From Mycobacterium kubicae (GTDB taxonomy: Bacteria > Actinomycetota > Actinomycetes > Mycobacteriales > Mycobacteriaceae), in contig NZ_CP065047.1 in the NCBI RefSeq assembly GCF_015689175.1, positions 1,240,001-1,304,000 of the forward strand: 64,000 bases of DNA, written 5' to 3'. Position numbers and translations under genes: made by a program. Under the pieces are notes generated by a model. The model did not search any database, was not told the origin of the DNA, and saw nothing but the letters and a program-made list of their open reading frames with translations. This document shows, piece after piece, positions 19,223-28,791 of the stretch (positions are counted from its first letter, which is position 1; every line of letters begins with the position of its first letter).

Positions 19223-20653
19223 ATGATCTCTCGTCAGAGATTTCTTCGTGATGCGGCCGCAGCTTTGGCGACATCGACGGTATTCCCCTCGGTGTGGGCC
19301 CGCGCCGAACCGGGCAGCGGGTGGTCGGCGTTGGCCTCATCCATCGGCGGGCAGGTGTTGTTGCCGGCCAACGGTGACGCCTTCACCAGCGGCAAGCAGG
19401 TGTTCAACTCGCTGTACGACTTCGCCAGTCCGGCCGCCGTGGTCAAGGTCACCTCGCAGGCCGACTTGGAGAAGTCCGTCGGGTTCGCGGCGGCGAACAA
19501 GGTCAAGATCGCGGTGCGCGGGGGTGGCCATTCCTACATCGGGGCCTCGACCGCCACCGGCGCCATGGTGCTCGACCTGCGCGGGTTGCCCGGTGGGGTG
19601 AAGTTCGACAGCGCCACCGGGGATGTGACCGTGCCCGCCGCAACCGGCCTGTATGCGGTCCATCGGGCGTTGGCCGGTGCCGAGCGGGCCATCCCCACCG
19701 GCACCTGTCCGACCGTGGGCGTCGCGGGCTTGACGCTCGGTGGCGGAATGGGAGCCGACTCCCGCCATGCCGGTTTGACCTGTGACGCGCTGAAGTCCGC
19801 GACGGTGGTGCTGCCAAGCGGGCAAACGGTCACGGCGTCGGCCGACGATCATCCCGACTTGTTCTGGGCGTTGCGCGGTGGTGGCGGAGGCAACTTCGGG
19901 GTGACCACCTCGATGACCTTCTCGACGTTTGCCACTGCCGACTCCGACGTCGTCCGGGTGGTGTTCGCGTACGCGGCGGCGGCCCAGGTGTTGACCGGTT
20001 GGCAGACGTGGCTGGCCGGGGCCGACCGCAACGTTTGGGGACTGGTGACTCTTTCGGTCAACTCGTCGCAGGGCAATTGCCATGTGCTGGCGACCTGCCC
20101 GGCCGGAACCGGCTCGGCGGTCGCCGCTGCGATCAAGGCGGCGGTGGGTGCGGAGCCCACCGCGGTGGAGCACAACACGCTCGGCCATATGGATCTGGTG
20201 ATGTACCTGGCCGGGGGCAGCTCGACCAGTTCACCGCGCGGGTTCGTGGCAGGTTCGGATGTGATCGGCGCGATGAATCATGATGCGGCGCAAGCGATCA
20301 TAGACGCGATAGGGAAGTGGCCGCAGGCGGCGGGGAGCGCCTCGGCGGTGGTGGACACGTTGAGCGGCGCGGTTGGTGAGGTGGATCCGGCCGGCTCGGC
20401 GTTCCCGTGGCGGCGCCAGGCTGCCGTCGTGCAGTGGTACGTGGAGGCGACCGGTTCGGAGGCGACGGCCGCGAACCAGTGGGTGGGCGTGGCACACCAA
20501 GCGGTGCAACGGTATTCGGTCGGCGGTTACGTGAATTATCTGGAAGCCACCACTGCTGCGGGGCGTTACTTCGGGTCGAATTTGGCTCGGCTGATGGCAG
20601 TTCGGCAGCACTATGACCCGGACGGGTTGATGTACTCAGGGCTTTATATCTGA
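19223..20653 (+). CDS. Exported FAD-linked oxidase, BBE family, probably bicovalent flavin
   Basis: This 476-aa protein starts with a Tat-like signal, SRQRFLRDAAAALATS (one Arg of the pair replaced by Gln). The FAD PCMH domain carries both residues used for bicovalent flavin attachment in berberine-bridge-type oxidases: His in RGGGHSYIG and Cys in PTGTCPTVGVAGLTLGGG. A C-terminal BBE segment (ARLMAVRQHYDPDGLMYSG) completes it. Such enzymes oxidise sugars, alcohols or alkaloid-like substrates with O2; the substrate here is unknown. The start at 19223 puts the signal peptide first, whereas an in-frame start at 19175 adds 16 unlikely residues. Confidence 0.85.
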   Translation: MISRQRFLRDAAAALATSTVFPSVWARAEPGSGWSALASSIGGQVLLPANGDAFTSGKQVFNSLYDFASPAAVVKVTSQADLEKSVGFAAANKVKIAVRGGGHSYIGASTATGAMVLDLRGLPGGVKFDSATGDVTVPAATGLYAVHRALAGAERAIPTGTCPTVGVAGLTLGGGMGADSRHAGLTCDALKSATVVLPSGQTVTASADDHPDLFWALRGGGGGNFGVTTSMTFSTFATADSDVVRVVFAYAAAAQVLTGWQTWLAGADRNVWGLVTLSVNSSQGNCHVLATCPAGTGSAVAAAIKAAVGAEPTAVEHNTLGHMDLVMYLAGGSSTSSPRGFVAGSDVIGAMNHDAAQAIIDAIGKWPQAAGSASAVVDTLSGAVGEVDPAGSAFPWRRQAAVVQWYVEATGSEATAANQWVGVAHQAVQRYSVGGYVNYLEATTAAGRYFGSNLARLMAVRQHYDPDGLMYSGLYI

Positions 20654-20744
20654 ATATCGGTTGGGCGCAAATCCGTTGCGTCACAATGGTTTCTTTGGTA
20701 CCACATCTTCGTTTTTTGTCGGTGGCCATTCGTAGAATCCAGGC

Positions 20745-22109
20745 ATGAGTTCGAGTACACGTGAGGAGATCGCCGAAGTGTATGCCGCGCTGCGCGACTC
20801 GGTTTCTCGGGTGCTGGAGCTCAGTTATGACGTGTTGACCACTCCGGAGCGGTTGACGTATCTGGCCAAGCAGGAAGACGAGTGGCGTCGGTTGCCCGCG
20901 GCCCGGCACGAGTTGATCAATCAGCTTGTCGAGCAGTCCAGTGAGGAAGAGCTGGGTGGCAGATTGCCCCATGCGTTGGCGTCCCGGTTGCGGATCACCC
21001 GCGCCGAGGCCAGTCGTCGGATCGGGGAAGCCGCGGATCTGGGGCAGCGCCGCGCATTGACCGGAGAGGTGTTGGCGCCGCAACTGACCGCCACCGCTGC
21101 GGGGCAGCGCGACGGCCGCATTGGCGGCGAGCACGTGCGGGTGATCCGCGACTTCTTCAAGCGCCTGCCCGCCCACGTGGACGTCGAGACTGAGGAGAAA
21201 GCCGAAGCCCACCTCGCACGATTGGCCGGGCAGTACCGGCCCGACCAGTTGGCCAAGCTGGCCGAACGGCTGATGGACTGCCTGCACCCCGACGGCGACT
21301 ACACCGAGGACGACCGCGCCCGCCGCCGCGGAGTGAGCCTGGGTAAGCAGGACGTCGACGGGATGTCGCGGCTGAGTGGCTATCTGACCCCCGAAGCCCG
21401 CGCCACGCTCGAGGCGGTGCTGGCCAAGTTGGGTGCACCCGGCATGTGTAACCCGTTCGACGAGACACCGTGCGTGCAAGGCACGCCGTCGGAAGACGCG
21501 ATCCGACACGACATGCGCTCGGCGGCCCAACGCAACCACGACGGGTTGGTGGCCGCCTGCCGCGCGCTGTTGGCCAGCGGTGACCTCGGCCAGCACAACG
21601 GACTCCCGGCATCGATCATCGTGACCACGACGCTCAAAGACCTCGAAGCCGCGGCGGGCAAAGGCCTTACCGGCGGCGGGACGCTGCTGCCGATGTCCGA
21701 CGTCATCCGCCTGTCCCGCCACGCGCATCAATACCTCGCCATCTTCGATCACGGCGGCGAGGCGCTGGCGCTGTACCACACCAAACGGCTCGCCTCACCT
21801 GGGCAGCGAATCGTGTTGTACGCCAAGGATCGTGGCTGCACATCACCCGGCTGCGACGTCCACGGCTACTACTGCGAGGTGCATCACGTCATCCCGTATG
21901 CGCAGTGCCAGACCACCGACGTGAACCAGTTGACCCTCGCGTGCGGCGGCCACCACCCGTTGGCCGAACGGGGCTACATCACCCGCAAGAACAGCCGGGG
22001 CGACACTGAATGGATCCCGCCCGCGCACCTGGAGCACGGCCAGCCGCGCACCAATAGCTACCACCACCCGGAGAAGTTGCTCTGCGACGGCGATGACGAA
22101 CCGTTATAG
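20745..22109 (+). CDS. DUF222 / HNH endonuclease-type protein (13E12 repeat family)
   Basis: This 454-aa protein has an N-terminal helical DUF222 domain (about 30-330) and a C-terminal HNH motif in [20 protein letters not shown] followed by [15 protein letters not shown]. The zinc-type cysteines and catalytic histidines look intact. The family is multicopy in mycobacteria (13E12 repeats), and its biological role is unknown; a nuclease activity is predicted only. It stands alone, with no mobile-element ends detected around it. Confidence 0.88.
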   Translation: MSSSTREEIAEVYAALRDSVSRVLELSYDVLTTPERLTYLAKQEDEWRRLPAARHELINQLVEQSSEEELGGRLPHALASRLRITRAEASRRIGEAADLGQRRALTGEVLAPQLTATAAGQRDGRIGGEHVRVIRDFFKRLPAHVDVETEEKAEAHLARLAGQYRPDQLAKLAERLMDCLHPDGDYTEDDRARRRGVSLGKQDVDGMSRLSGYLTPEARATLEAVLAKLGAPGMCNPFDETPCVQGTPSEDAIRHDMRSAAQRNHDGLVAACRALLASGDLGQHNGLPASIIVTTTLKDLEAAAGKGLTGGGTLLPMSDVIRLSRHAHQYLAIFDHGGEALALYHTKRLASPGQRIVLYAKDRGCTSPGCDVHGYYCEVHHVIPYAQCQTTDVNQLTLACGGHHPLAERGYITRKNSRGDTEWIPPAHLEHGQPRTNSYHHPEKLLCDGDDEPL

Positions 22110-22116
22110 CGGCGCC

Positions 22117-22860
22117 CTACTCGGCCAGGGTCGCGCGCACGCACACCGTAACGTAGGGCATGGCAAGGCCATTGGCGTTGGCCAGCGCCGGGTGCGTGGC
22201 AAGCAACTGACGCACCCGGTCCAGCGTCTTGGTGCGAACCTCGTCCGGCGAGGTGATGCAGTAGCTGCGCGAGGCGACCAGGTCGATCAACGCCTGCGGC
22301 GTCACGTAATTCGTCCACTCGACCTGGTGACGAGACACGTCGGTGAACGGTTCGGGCAGAGTCACCTTGTCGCGCACCGGATCGCCGTCGCGCCCGATGA
22401 TCTCGCCCAACTCGCGCACCCAGCCGAGTCGCTCGTCGCGGGTGTTCCACACCAGCCCCAGCGTGCCACCCGGCCGTAACACCCGTGCCACCTCGGGGAC
22501 CGCGCGTGCCGGGTCCACCCAGTGCCACGCCTGGGCGACCAGGACGGCGTCAACGCTGTTGTCGGGCAACGGGATTTCTTCGGCGGTGCCCAGCAACGCC
22601 CGGGTCTGCGGCAGCGAACCACGCAGCACTTCGAGCATCTCGGGAACCGGGTCGACGGCGATCACGTCCAGGCCGCGTTCGACCAACCGAGTGGTCAGCT
22701 TGCCCGTCCCCGCGCCCAGATCGAGCACATCGTGCGCCGCCGGCGGCAACAGCCAGTCGATTGCCTCGGGCGGATATGACGGGCGGCCCCGCTCGTAGGC
22801 GGCCGCAGCCGAGCCGAACGACAGGGAGCGGTCACGCCGGGAACGAGTCACCGCTGACAC
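22117..22860 (-). CDS. SAM-dependent class I methyltransferase (Rv3342-like)
   Basis: This 247-aa Rossmann-fold methyltransferase has motif [13 protein letters not shown], an acidic post-I residue in [11 protein letters not shown], and [26 protein letters not shown] as motifs II-III. It resembles UbiE/Tam-type enzymes. It begins with GTG at 22860 and overlaps the end of metX by 13 bp, so it is the third gene of the SAM-controlled met operon. A link to methionine or SAM metabolism follows from this position, but the acceptor substrate is unknown. Confidence 0.87.
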   Translation of the reverse strand: MSAVTRSRRDRSLSFGSAAAAYERGRPSYPPEAIDWLLPPAAHDVLDLGAGTGKLTTRLVERGLDVIAVDPVPEMLEVLRGSLPQTRALLGTAEEIPLPDNSVDAVLVAQAWHWVDPARAVPEVARVLRPGGTLGLVWNTRDERLGWVRELGEIIGRDGDPVRDKVTLPEPFTDVSRHQVEWTNYVTPQALIDLVASRSYCITSPDEVRTKTLDRVRQLLATHPALANANGLAMPYVTVCVRATLAE

Positions 22861-23981
22861 GCGCCTTCGGCCAATTGCAAAGTCTCCCGGATCAATTCAC
22901 CCACCGCGTCCGTCTCCACCAGGAAACCGTCGTGGCCGCAAACGGAGTCCACGACATGCAAGCCGCCGCAGCCCGGCAGCAGCTCGGCCAACTCTTGCTG
23001 CAGGCGCAGCGGATACAGCCGGTCGGAATCGATGCCACCGACCACCGCCGGAACCGGGCACTGGCTCAGCGCGGCGCGCACACCGCCGCGGCCGCGGCCC
23101 ACGTCGTGGCTGTTGAGCGACTCGGTCAGGATCACATAGCTGCCGGCGTCGAACCGGGACAACAGCTTGTCGCCCTGATGCTCGAGGTAGCTCTGCACCG
23201 CATAGCGCCCTCCGGCTGCCGGGTCCTCGTCGTGCTGGGTCTCGTTGGCGAAGCGGGTGTCGAGTTCCAGCTCGCTGCGGTAGGTCAGGTGCGCGATGCG
23301 GCGGGCGATCTTGAGCCCGTCGTCCGGGGAGCGCCCGGTGTCGTAGTAGTCCCCGCCTTGCCAATTGGGGTCGGCCTTGATGGCGGCGATCTGGGTGGTC
23401 TGCGTGCCGATCTGGTCACCGGTGGCGCGCGCACCGACCGCCAGCAACAACCCGGCCCGCACCCGGTCCGGGTGGCCCACCATCCATTCCAGCGCCCGGG
23501 CACCGCCCATGGAGCCCCCGATGACGGCGGCCACCTCGGTGATGCCCATGGCGGCCAGCGCGGCGATGTCCGCCGCCACTTGGTCGCGCACCGACACCAG
23601 CGGAAACCTTGAGCCCCAAGGCTTTCCGTCGCGGGCCAGCGAGCTGGGTCCGGTGGAGCCGCGGCAACCGCCCAACACGTTCGTCGCCACGGCACACCAG
23701 CGGTCGGTGTCGATGGGTGCACCCGGCCCGGCCACCCCGTCCCACCAGCCGGGGGTGGGATGCCCGGGTCCGGCTGGTCCGGTGATGTGCGAATCCCCGG
23801 TCAGCGCGTGCAGCACCATCACCACGTTGTCGCGCGCGGGTGACAACTTGCCCCAGCGCTGCACCGCGATGTGCACATCGTCGATCACCGCGCCGCTTTC
23901 GGTGCGCAGCGAACCGATGTCGATCACGCCGACTTCGCCTTCGGCGGGCAGCATCTGAGTAGGCACGTCGGAAATTGTCAT
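22848..23981 (-). CDS. metX: Homoserine O-acetyltransferase MetX
   Basis: This 377-aa alpha/beta-hydrolase-fold enzyme transfers acetyl from acetyl-CoA to homoserine, the first committed step to methionine. The nucleophile elbow [12 protein letters not shown] carries the catalytic Ser. The Asp and His appear late, in [11 protein letters not shown] and [10 protein letters not shown]. The entry motif is [15 protein letters not shown] 23981 gives the expected length (M. tuberculosis MetX is about 379 aa). It follows metY by 11 bp and is translated in the same operon, downstream of the SAM-IV riboswitch. Confidence 0.96.
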   Translation of the reverse strand: MTISDVPTQMLPAEGEVGVIDIGSLRTESGAVIDDVHIAVQRWGKLSPARDNVVMVLHALTGDSHITGPAGPGHPTPGWWDGVAGPGAPIDTDRWCAVATNVLGGCRGSTGPSSLARDGKPWGSRFPLVSVRDQVAADIAALAAMGITEVAAVIGGSMGGARALEWMVGHPDRVRAGLLLAVGARATGDQIGTQTTQIAAIKADPNWQGGDYYDTGRSPDDGLKIARRIAHLTYRSELELDTRFANETQHDEDPAAGGRYAVQSYLEHQGDKLLSRFDAGSYVILTESLNSHDVGRGRGGVRAALSQCPVPAVVGGIDSDRLYPLRLQQELAELLPGCGGLHVVDSVCGHDGFLVETDAVGELIRETLQLAEGACQR

Positions 23982-23992
23982 CGCCGGGTTCC

Positions 23993-25357
23993 TCAGAAGG
24001 CCGCCACGGCCTGTGCGTCCCCGGCGGCCGGCGTGTCGGCTCCATACTTGCGCGCCGCGGCGAAGCCCAGTTCCAGGTCGGCCAGGATGTCGTCGATGCC
24101 CTCGAGGCCGACGGCCAACCGCACCAGGCCGGGGCTGACCCCGGTGGCCAGTTGCTCGGCGGGGCTGAGCTGGGCATGCGTGGTGGAGGCCGGGTGGATC
24201 ACCAGCGAGCGCACGTCGCCGATGTTGGCGACGTGGCTGTGCAGCTGCAGCGCATTGACGAACGCCTTGCCGGCCTCGACCCCGCCGGGCAGCTCGAACG
24301 CCAGCACCGCACCGGTTCCCTTGGGCGCCAACTTCTTTCCCCGCTCGTACCACGGTGAACTGGGCAGCCCGGCGTAGTTGACCGACAGCACGTCGTCGCG
24401 GTCGGCCAGGAACTCGGCGACCCGCTGCGCGTTGGCCACATGCCGCTCCACCCGCAGGCTTAGCGTCTCCAGTCCTTGGGCCACCAGGAACGCGTTGAAC
24501 GGCGAAGCCGCAGCACCCAGGTCGCGCAGCAGCTGCACCCGCGCCTTCAGCGCATACGCCGGCGGTCCCAGCTCGGCGTAGACCACGCCGTGGTAGCTGG
24601 GATCGGGAGTGGTGAAGCCGGGGAAGCGGCCCTGCGTCCAGTCGAACGTCCCGCCGTCGACGATCACCCCGGCGATCGCGGCGCCGTGCCCGCCCAGGTA
24701 CTTGGTGGCCGAATGGACCACCACGTCGGCGCCTTGGGTCAGCGGCTGGATCAGATACGGCGTGGCGATGGTGTTGTCGACGATCAACGGCACGCCGTTG
24801 CGGTGGGCGACCTCGGCGACGGCCGGCGTGTCCAGCACGTCGATCTGCGGGTTGGAGATCGTCTCGGCGAAGAACGCCTTGGTGTTCGGCCGCGTCGCCG
24901 CCTGCCACGACTCCACGTCGTCGGGATCGGTGACGAAGCTGACCTCGATGCCGAGCTTGGCCAGCGAGTAGTGGAACAAGTTGTACGTCCCGCCGTACAG
25001 GCGGGGGCTGGACACGATGTGGTCACCGGCGCCGGCGACGTTCAAGATCGCGAACGTCTCGGCGGCCTGCCCGGAGGCCAGGAACAGCCCCGCCACCCCA
25101 CCTTCGAGCGCGGCGATCCGCTGCTCGACCACATCGGTGGTCGGGTTGCCGATCCGGGTGTAGATGTTGCCGGGCACTTCCAGCCCGAACAGCGCGGCGG
25201 CGTGCGAGGTGTCGTTGAAGGTGTACGAGGTGGTCTGGTAGATCGGCAGCGCCCGCGCGTTGGTGGCGGTATCGGCGTGCTGTCCCGCGTGAATCTGCTT
25301 GGTTTCAAACGACCAATGCGCGGTGGGATCGGTATCGGTGGTGCCGTCAGTGCTCAT
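23993..25357 (-). CDS. metY: O-acetylhomoserine sulfhydrylase MetY
   Basis: This 454-aa PLP enzyme of the Cys/Met metabolism family makes homocysteine from O-acetylhomoserine and sulfide. The PLP lysine is in [10 protein letters not shown]. Other family segments are [33 protein letters not shown] and [14 protein letters not shown]. The 3' part reads [18 protein letters not shown]. The M. tuberculosis orthologue Rv3340 is called metC or metY; the length and insertions fit the sulfhydrylase rather than cystathionine beta-lyase. AGGGG lies nine bases upstream of the ATG. The gene is first in the operon behind the riboswitch. Confidence 0.95.
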   Translation of the reverse strand: MSTDGTTDTDPTAHWSFETKQIHAGQHADTATNARALPIYQTTSYTFNDTSHAAALFGLEVPGNIYTRIGNPTTDVVEQRIAALEGGVAGLFLASGQAAETFAILNVAGAGDHIVSSPRLYGGTYNLFHYSLAKLGIEVSFVTDPDDVESWQAATRPNTKAFFAETISNPQIDVLDTPAVAEVAHRNGVPLIVDNTIATPYLIQPLTQGADVVVHSATKYLGGHGAAIAGVIVDGGTFDWTQGRFPGFTTPDPSYHGVVYAELGPPAYALKARVQLLRDLGAAASPFNAFLVAQGLETLSLRVERHVANAQRVAEFLADRDDVLSVNYAGLPSSPWYERGKKLAPKGTGAVLAFELPGGVEAGKAFVNALQLHSHVANIGDVRSLVIHPASTTHAQLSPAEQLATGVSPGLVRLAVGLEGIDDILADLELGFAAARKYGADTPAAGDAQAVAAF

Positions 25358-25397
25358 GGATGTATTCCCCTGTCTGGCTCAGGGGCCCGTCATCGCG

Positions 25398-25517
25398 GAC
25401 CCGCGCTTGCCGCGTAGCCGGTGGCGACTACTCAACCTGGTCATCACCCGGGGCACCCCACCGCGGTTGGAGGGTTGCCGGCCAGCAAGCCGGGGCTTCA
25501 CGCTGGCGCTCATGACC
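25398..25517 (-). ncRNA. SAM-IV riboswitch controlling metY-metX-methyltransferase
   Basis: Reading the minus strand, a 120-nt element runs from GGTCATGAGCGCCAGCGTGA at 25517 to GCAAGCGCGGGTC at 25398. It contains the conserved cores AAGCCCCGGCTTGCTGGCCG and GGCAACCCTCCAACCGCGGT, followed by GGGGTGCCCCGGGTGATGACC, and it matches my memory of the mycobacterial SAM-IV aptamer closely across its length. GGTCATGA near the 5' end pairs with TGATGACC to close the aptamer. It ends 40 nt before the metY ATG, so SAM binding most likely affects metY translation or transcription elongation through that short leader. Confidence 0.93.
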
Positions 25518-25571
25518 GATTCGCAGCCTAGCGTATGGCCGCGACTCGACGCCAATACGTAGGCTGGCTGA

Positions 25572-26131
25572 GTGTCCAGCGCACCCAAGATCAGGGTCGA
25601 AGGCCCGGTCGTCGAGCTCGACGGCGACGAGATGACCCGCGTCATCTGGAAGCTCATCAAAGAGATGCTCATCCTGCCCCACCTCGACATCCAACTGGAC
25701 TACTACGACTTGGGCATCGAGCACCGCGACCGGACCAACGACCAGGTGACCATCGACGCCGCCTATGCGATCAAGAAACACGGCGTGGGCGTCAAATGTG
25801 CGACCATCACCCCCGACGAGGCGCGCGTCCAGGAGTTCAACCTCAAGAAGATGTGGCTATCACCCAATGGCACCATCCGAAACATCCTCGGCGGCACCAT
25901 CTTCCGCGAGCCCATCGTCATATCCAATGTGCCGCGCCTGGTTCCGGGCTGGACCAAGCCGATTGTCATCGGCCGCCACGCTTTTGGCGATCAGTACCGG
26001 GCCACCAACTTCAAGGTCGACAAACCGGGCACCGTCACACTGACTTTCACCCCCGCCGACGGCAGCGAGCCCATGGTGCACGAAGTGGTGTCCATCCCAC
26101 CGGACGGCGGGGTGGTGATGGGCATGTACAA
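25572..26131 (+). pseudogene. icd: icd (NADP isocitrate dehydrogenase), N-terminal fragment interrupted by IS30
   Basis: This is the first 186 codons of the eukaryote-like NADP-dependent isocitrate dehydrogenase ([20 protein letters not shown] start, GTG). It includes the substrate-binding [20 protein letters not shown] and [13 protein letters not shown]. The reading frame is clean up to GVVMGMY, then enters the IS terminus and stops at 26168 after 12 foreign residues. The remaining codons, with the metal-binding and cofactor residues, are at 29631-30303. Neither part is an enzyme alone. The NADPH-forming TCA step would then depend on another isocitrate dehydrogenase elsewhere (M. tuberculosis has icd2). 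Confidence 0.95.
26129..26131. repeat. 3-bp target-site duplication, left copy (CAA)
   Basis: The last icd bases before the IS are TACAA and the first after it are CAACTTC. The intact icd reading must be TACAACTTC (Tyr-Asn-Phe), so CAA is duplicated. IS30-family elements usually duplicate 2-3 bp. Confidence 0.75.
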
Positions 26132-26134
26132 GGC

Positions 26135-26157
26135 GGATTCAAGGTTTGCTTGCAACA
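26135..26157. repeat. Left terminal inverted repeat of the IS30 element
   Basis: The 23-bp repeat reads GGATTCAAGG at its outer end and TTGCAACA at its inner end. It matches the right repeat at 17 of 23 positions. The transposase stop codon (26139-26141) lies inside it. Confidence 0.8.
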
Positions 26158-26606
26158 GTGGCTGTTGACGCGCTCGACAGTAGCCGATCGAGCATCTTGG
26201 CGGGGCTGTCCCAGTCGAATCGCTTTCGTGGCCGGTTGTTGAGTTCGGCAGCAACCTCGTCGAGGTAGGCAGCTGAGTGGATTGATAAGTCGGTGCCCTT
26301 CGGAAAGTATTGGCGCAAGAGGCCGTTGGTGTTTTCGTTGCTGCCGCGTTGCCAGGGTGAATGTGGGTCGCAGAAGTAGATGTCGAGGTCAGCGGCAAGG
26401 CTGATACGGCCGTGAGCGGCCATTTCGTGGCCTTGATCCCAGGTTAGGGTCTTCCACAGATCTCGTGGCAGGACTTGGATTTTGGCGATCATGGCCTCGG
26501 CGACCACATCGGCCTGGCGGCTAGCGGGTAGGTGCAGCAGCTGCACGAATCCAGTGGAGCGCTCGACTAGGGTGCCTATCTGAGAGGCCTGGTTCTTGCC
26601 GATGAT
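26139..26606 (-). pseudogene. IS30-family transposase, 3' exon (155 codons plus stop)
   Basis: This is the C-terminal part of the DDE transposase, starting IIGKNQASQIGTLVERSTGF. It holds the second catalytic Asp in LTWDQGHEMAAH and the Glu in the IS30 signature WQRGSNENTNGLLRQYFP, followed by NNRPRKRFDWDSP. It has no start of its own: the 5' exon lies 2185 bp away across the group II intron. The transposase is expressible only if the intron is spliced from the mRNA. Both exons are frame-intact and join in phase to 419 aa, so it is interrupted rather than decayed. Confidence 0.93.
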
Positions 26607-26670
26607 GTAGGGGTCGGACCGGGGCGCGGTGCCGGGATTGCTCCTGGCCCGTTTCCCCGGCCCGCCCTCC

Positions 26671-26704
26671 GCACCGGACGTGCGACTCTCGTCGCATCCG
26701 GCGC
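26671..26704 (-). ncRNA. Group II intron domain V (catalytic hairpin)
   Basis: On the minus strand this 34-nt hairpin has lower stem GCGCCGG paired with CCGGTGC (one G-U pair), a two-base AU/CG-type bulge region, upper stem TGCGAC/GTCGCA and a GAGA-type tetraloop. This is the standard domain V layout. The catalytic triad reads CGC instead of the commoner AGC, a variant known in some bacterial intron classes including IIC. Confidence 0.85.
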
Positions 26705-26721
26705 TCCACGGACTGCCACCG

Positions 26722-28233
26722 TTATGCGGGGACCGAGGTCGCCGCTGTGCTGGTCCACGGTGTGGGGATGTTGCTCGCCCGCCACCGATACCGAGTGATC
26801 GGAACGGTGGTGGTATCGAACATGACGATCCCATTCTCTTGCGGACGATTGCCTGGCCTTCCGGTCAGGAACCGCCGGTAGAGCTCCGCCCACGTGATCC
26901 GCTTGTGCCGTTTGAGCAGCCACTGGGTGACCCGATGCCAGGCAAAGGAATCGAGGTATCCGAAGGTTGCCTTCGACACACCGTGACGGAAATACGCACA
27001 CCATCCTCGGAGCACCGGGTTGAGGCGTCCGAGGAGATCAGCAAGGCCATGATGACGTGCCTTCTTGGTCAGCGCCCGCACCTTCGTCATGATCGAAAGC
27101 AGCGCCTTCTTCGACGGGTAGGTGTAGACAGCTGCCTTGTTCGTGCCCTTCTTGCGGCGCCGCTGGATGCGGAATCCGAGAAAGTCGAACCCCTCGTCGA
27201 GGTGGCATACCTGGGTCTTCTCCACGGATAGCCGTAGCCCCAGTGGGGCAATGACATCCGCGACTTCGTCCCATAATGCGTCCGCGTGCGCTTTGGTTCC
27301 GGCCACCATGATCACGAAATCGTCGGCATAGCGGACGATCCGATAGGTGGCCCCGCCACGTTTGCGATGGGCATCTCGCCGCTGAGATGTCCGATGGGCA
27401 TCCCATTTCACACGGAAATGTGCGTCCAACACCGTCAGAGCGATGTTGGCCAGCAGCGGTGAGAGTATGCCACCCTGGGGTGTGCCGGTATCAGATTCCC
27501 TGACCGTTCCGTCGCCAGACATGATGCCCGCCTTCAGGAATGCCTTGATCAGGGCCAGGACCCGCTTGTCGACGATCCGCGTGCGTACTCGTTCCATGAT
27601 GGCGGAGTGAGCCAGTTCGTCGAAACACGCCGCGATGTCAGCCTCGAAGACCCAGTGATAGTTCCGGGTCCCCAAAGCATGTATCTCGGCGATCGCGTCC
27701 TGAGCGCGACGTCGGGGACGGAAACCGTAACTGACCGGCTCGAAATCCGCCTCGAAGATCGGCTCCAACACCAACAGCAACGACGCTTGAACCGTGCGGT
27801 CCATCGCCGTGGGAATACCGAGCCGCCTGAGTTTGCTGCTCCCTGGTTTGGGAATGAGTATCTCCCGCACCGGAAGTGGAGCAAATGTCCGTGCCTTCAG
27901 TTCGGTTCGAACGTGGCTCAGGAACGCCACCGTCTCGGCATCTCCGGTTATGGACGCAGGAGTCAGCCGGTCGACACCGGCTGAGCGTGCGCCCTTGTTG
28001 CCCCGCACCCGTTCCCACGCGACGGTGAGAAAGTCCGGGTGGTGGACGAGGTTGAACACATCATCAAAGCGGCGGTCGGAATCTTCGACCGCCCAGTGGT
28101 GCAGCTTGCGTTGCATCTGTCGTACCTGCCATGCCGCCTGATCGGGATCGGGCCATGACAGCTCACCGGTATTCACCAGTGCCTCCGTTCGTGTCGTGTT
28201 CGCTGCATCAATTCCGCTGGGGCCCTTCGCCAT
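26722..28233 (-). CDS. ltrA: Group II intron reverse transcriptase/maturase
   Basis: This 503-aa intron-encoded protein has an N-terminal RT0-like region (NKGARSAGVDRLTP), RT palm and finger blocks (ILIPKPGSSKLRRLGIPTAM, SYGFRPRRRAQDAI, FEADIAACFDEL, TGTPQGGILSPLLANI) and the intact catalytic YADDFVIM. The X/maturase domain is VLRGWCAYFRHGVSKATF. No HNH endonuclease domain follows; the last 45 residues after GRPGNRPQENG are unlike one. It would help splice the intron and reverse-transcribe it into new sites, probably using replication-fork primers. The reading frame has no breaks. Confidence 0.95.
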   Translation of the reverse strand: MAKGPSGIDAANTTRTEALVNTGELSWPDPDQAAWQVRQMQRKLHHWAVEDSDRRFDDVFNLVHHPDFLTVAWERVRGNKGARSAGVDRLTPASITGDAETVAFLSHVRTELKARTFAPLPVREILIPKPGSSKLRRLGIPTAMDRTVQASLLLVLEPIFEADFEPVSYGFRPRRRAQDAIAEIHALGTRNYHWVFEADIAACFDELAHSAIMERVRTRIVDKRVLALIKAFLKAGIMSGDGTVRESDTGTPQGGILSPLLANIALTVLDAHFRVKWDAHRTSQRRDAHRKRGGATYRIVRYADDFVIMVAGTKAHADALWDEVADVIAPLGLRLSVEKTQVCHLDEGFDFLGFRIQRRRKKGTNKAAVYTYPSKKALLSIMTKVRALTKKARHHGLADLLGRLNPVLRGWCAYFRHGVSKATFGYLDSFAWHRVTQWLLKRHKRITWAELYRRFLTGRPGNRPQENGIVMFDTTTVPITRYRWRASNIPTPWTSTAATSVPA

Positions 28234-28791
28234 GCACGAGGCTTTCCCCCGCTCGGACTACTACGGCCCCTCCGCCCCACCGCGTGGCCATCGACAGACG
28301 ACGCGTCAACCCGGATTCGGCGCCCTCGGCTGAGGACGACGACACGGGAGCCTCGCGATGGTTCCCACGTTCACTGCTGACCGCTCGAGGAGGGAGGTGC
28401 CCAGCTATGCCCCTGCGATATCGCCACGGCTACGCCGCAGGCATTCACCGTGGCCTCCAGCGGCAGCGACCTAAACCGCAGCCGGAGTTCCCAACACCGA
28501 GACGCCAGTGGTGTTGGTGCGCATCGCAGACCAGCCCGAATCCACCGGGTTAGAGCTGGCGGGAGACTTGAGAGGCGTTAAAACACTGGTTCCTCGCGTA
28601 CACCTTCTCCTCATGCTTGCCGGACCCAGGCCATCCGGTAGTGCCGGCCTGTCCCGTCGTTGTCGGGGCTGCTTACCACCCTCGCCGGCGTCTCCCGGTC
28701 CAGGCTGCCCCCAGCTTCGTTACGCTGCTGCGACAGCACAACGGCGCAGGTCTCTCACCTCCGCTCGGTCACACAGCGCCTCGTGGCGCAC

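Larger units (their letters stand above)
26607..28791 (-). mobile_element. Group II intron inserted in the IS30 transposase gene
   Basis: This 2185-nt intron is in the same sense as the transposase. Its 5' end is GTGCGCCACG at 28791, fitting the GUGYG consensus, directly after exon bases GGAGACCTC. Its 3' end is CCCCTAC at 26607, fitting the terminal AY rule, directly before ATCATCGGC. Exon joining recreates GHWEGDLIIGKN, the conserved IS30 sequence. A 34-nt domain V hairpin lies at 26671-26704, followed by a GC-rich domain VI-like stem. Bases 28234-28791 hold no gene and are the expected domain I-IV RNA. It encodes its own maturase. Confidence 0.93.
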
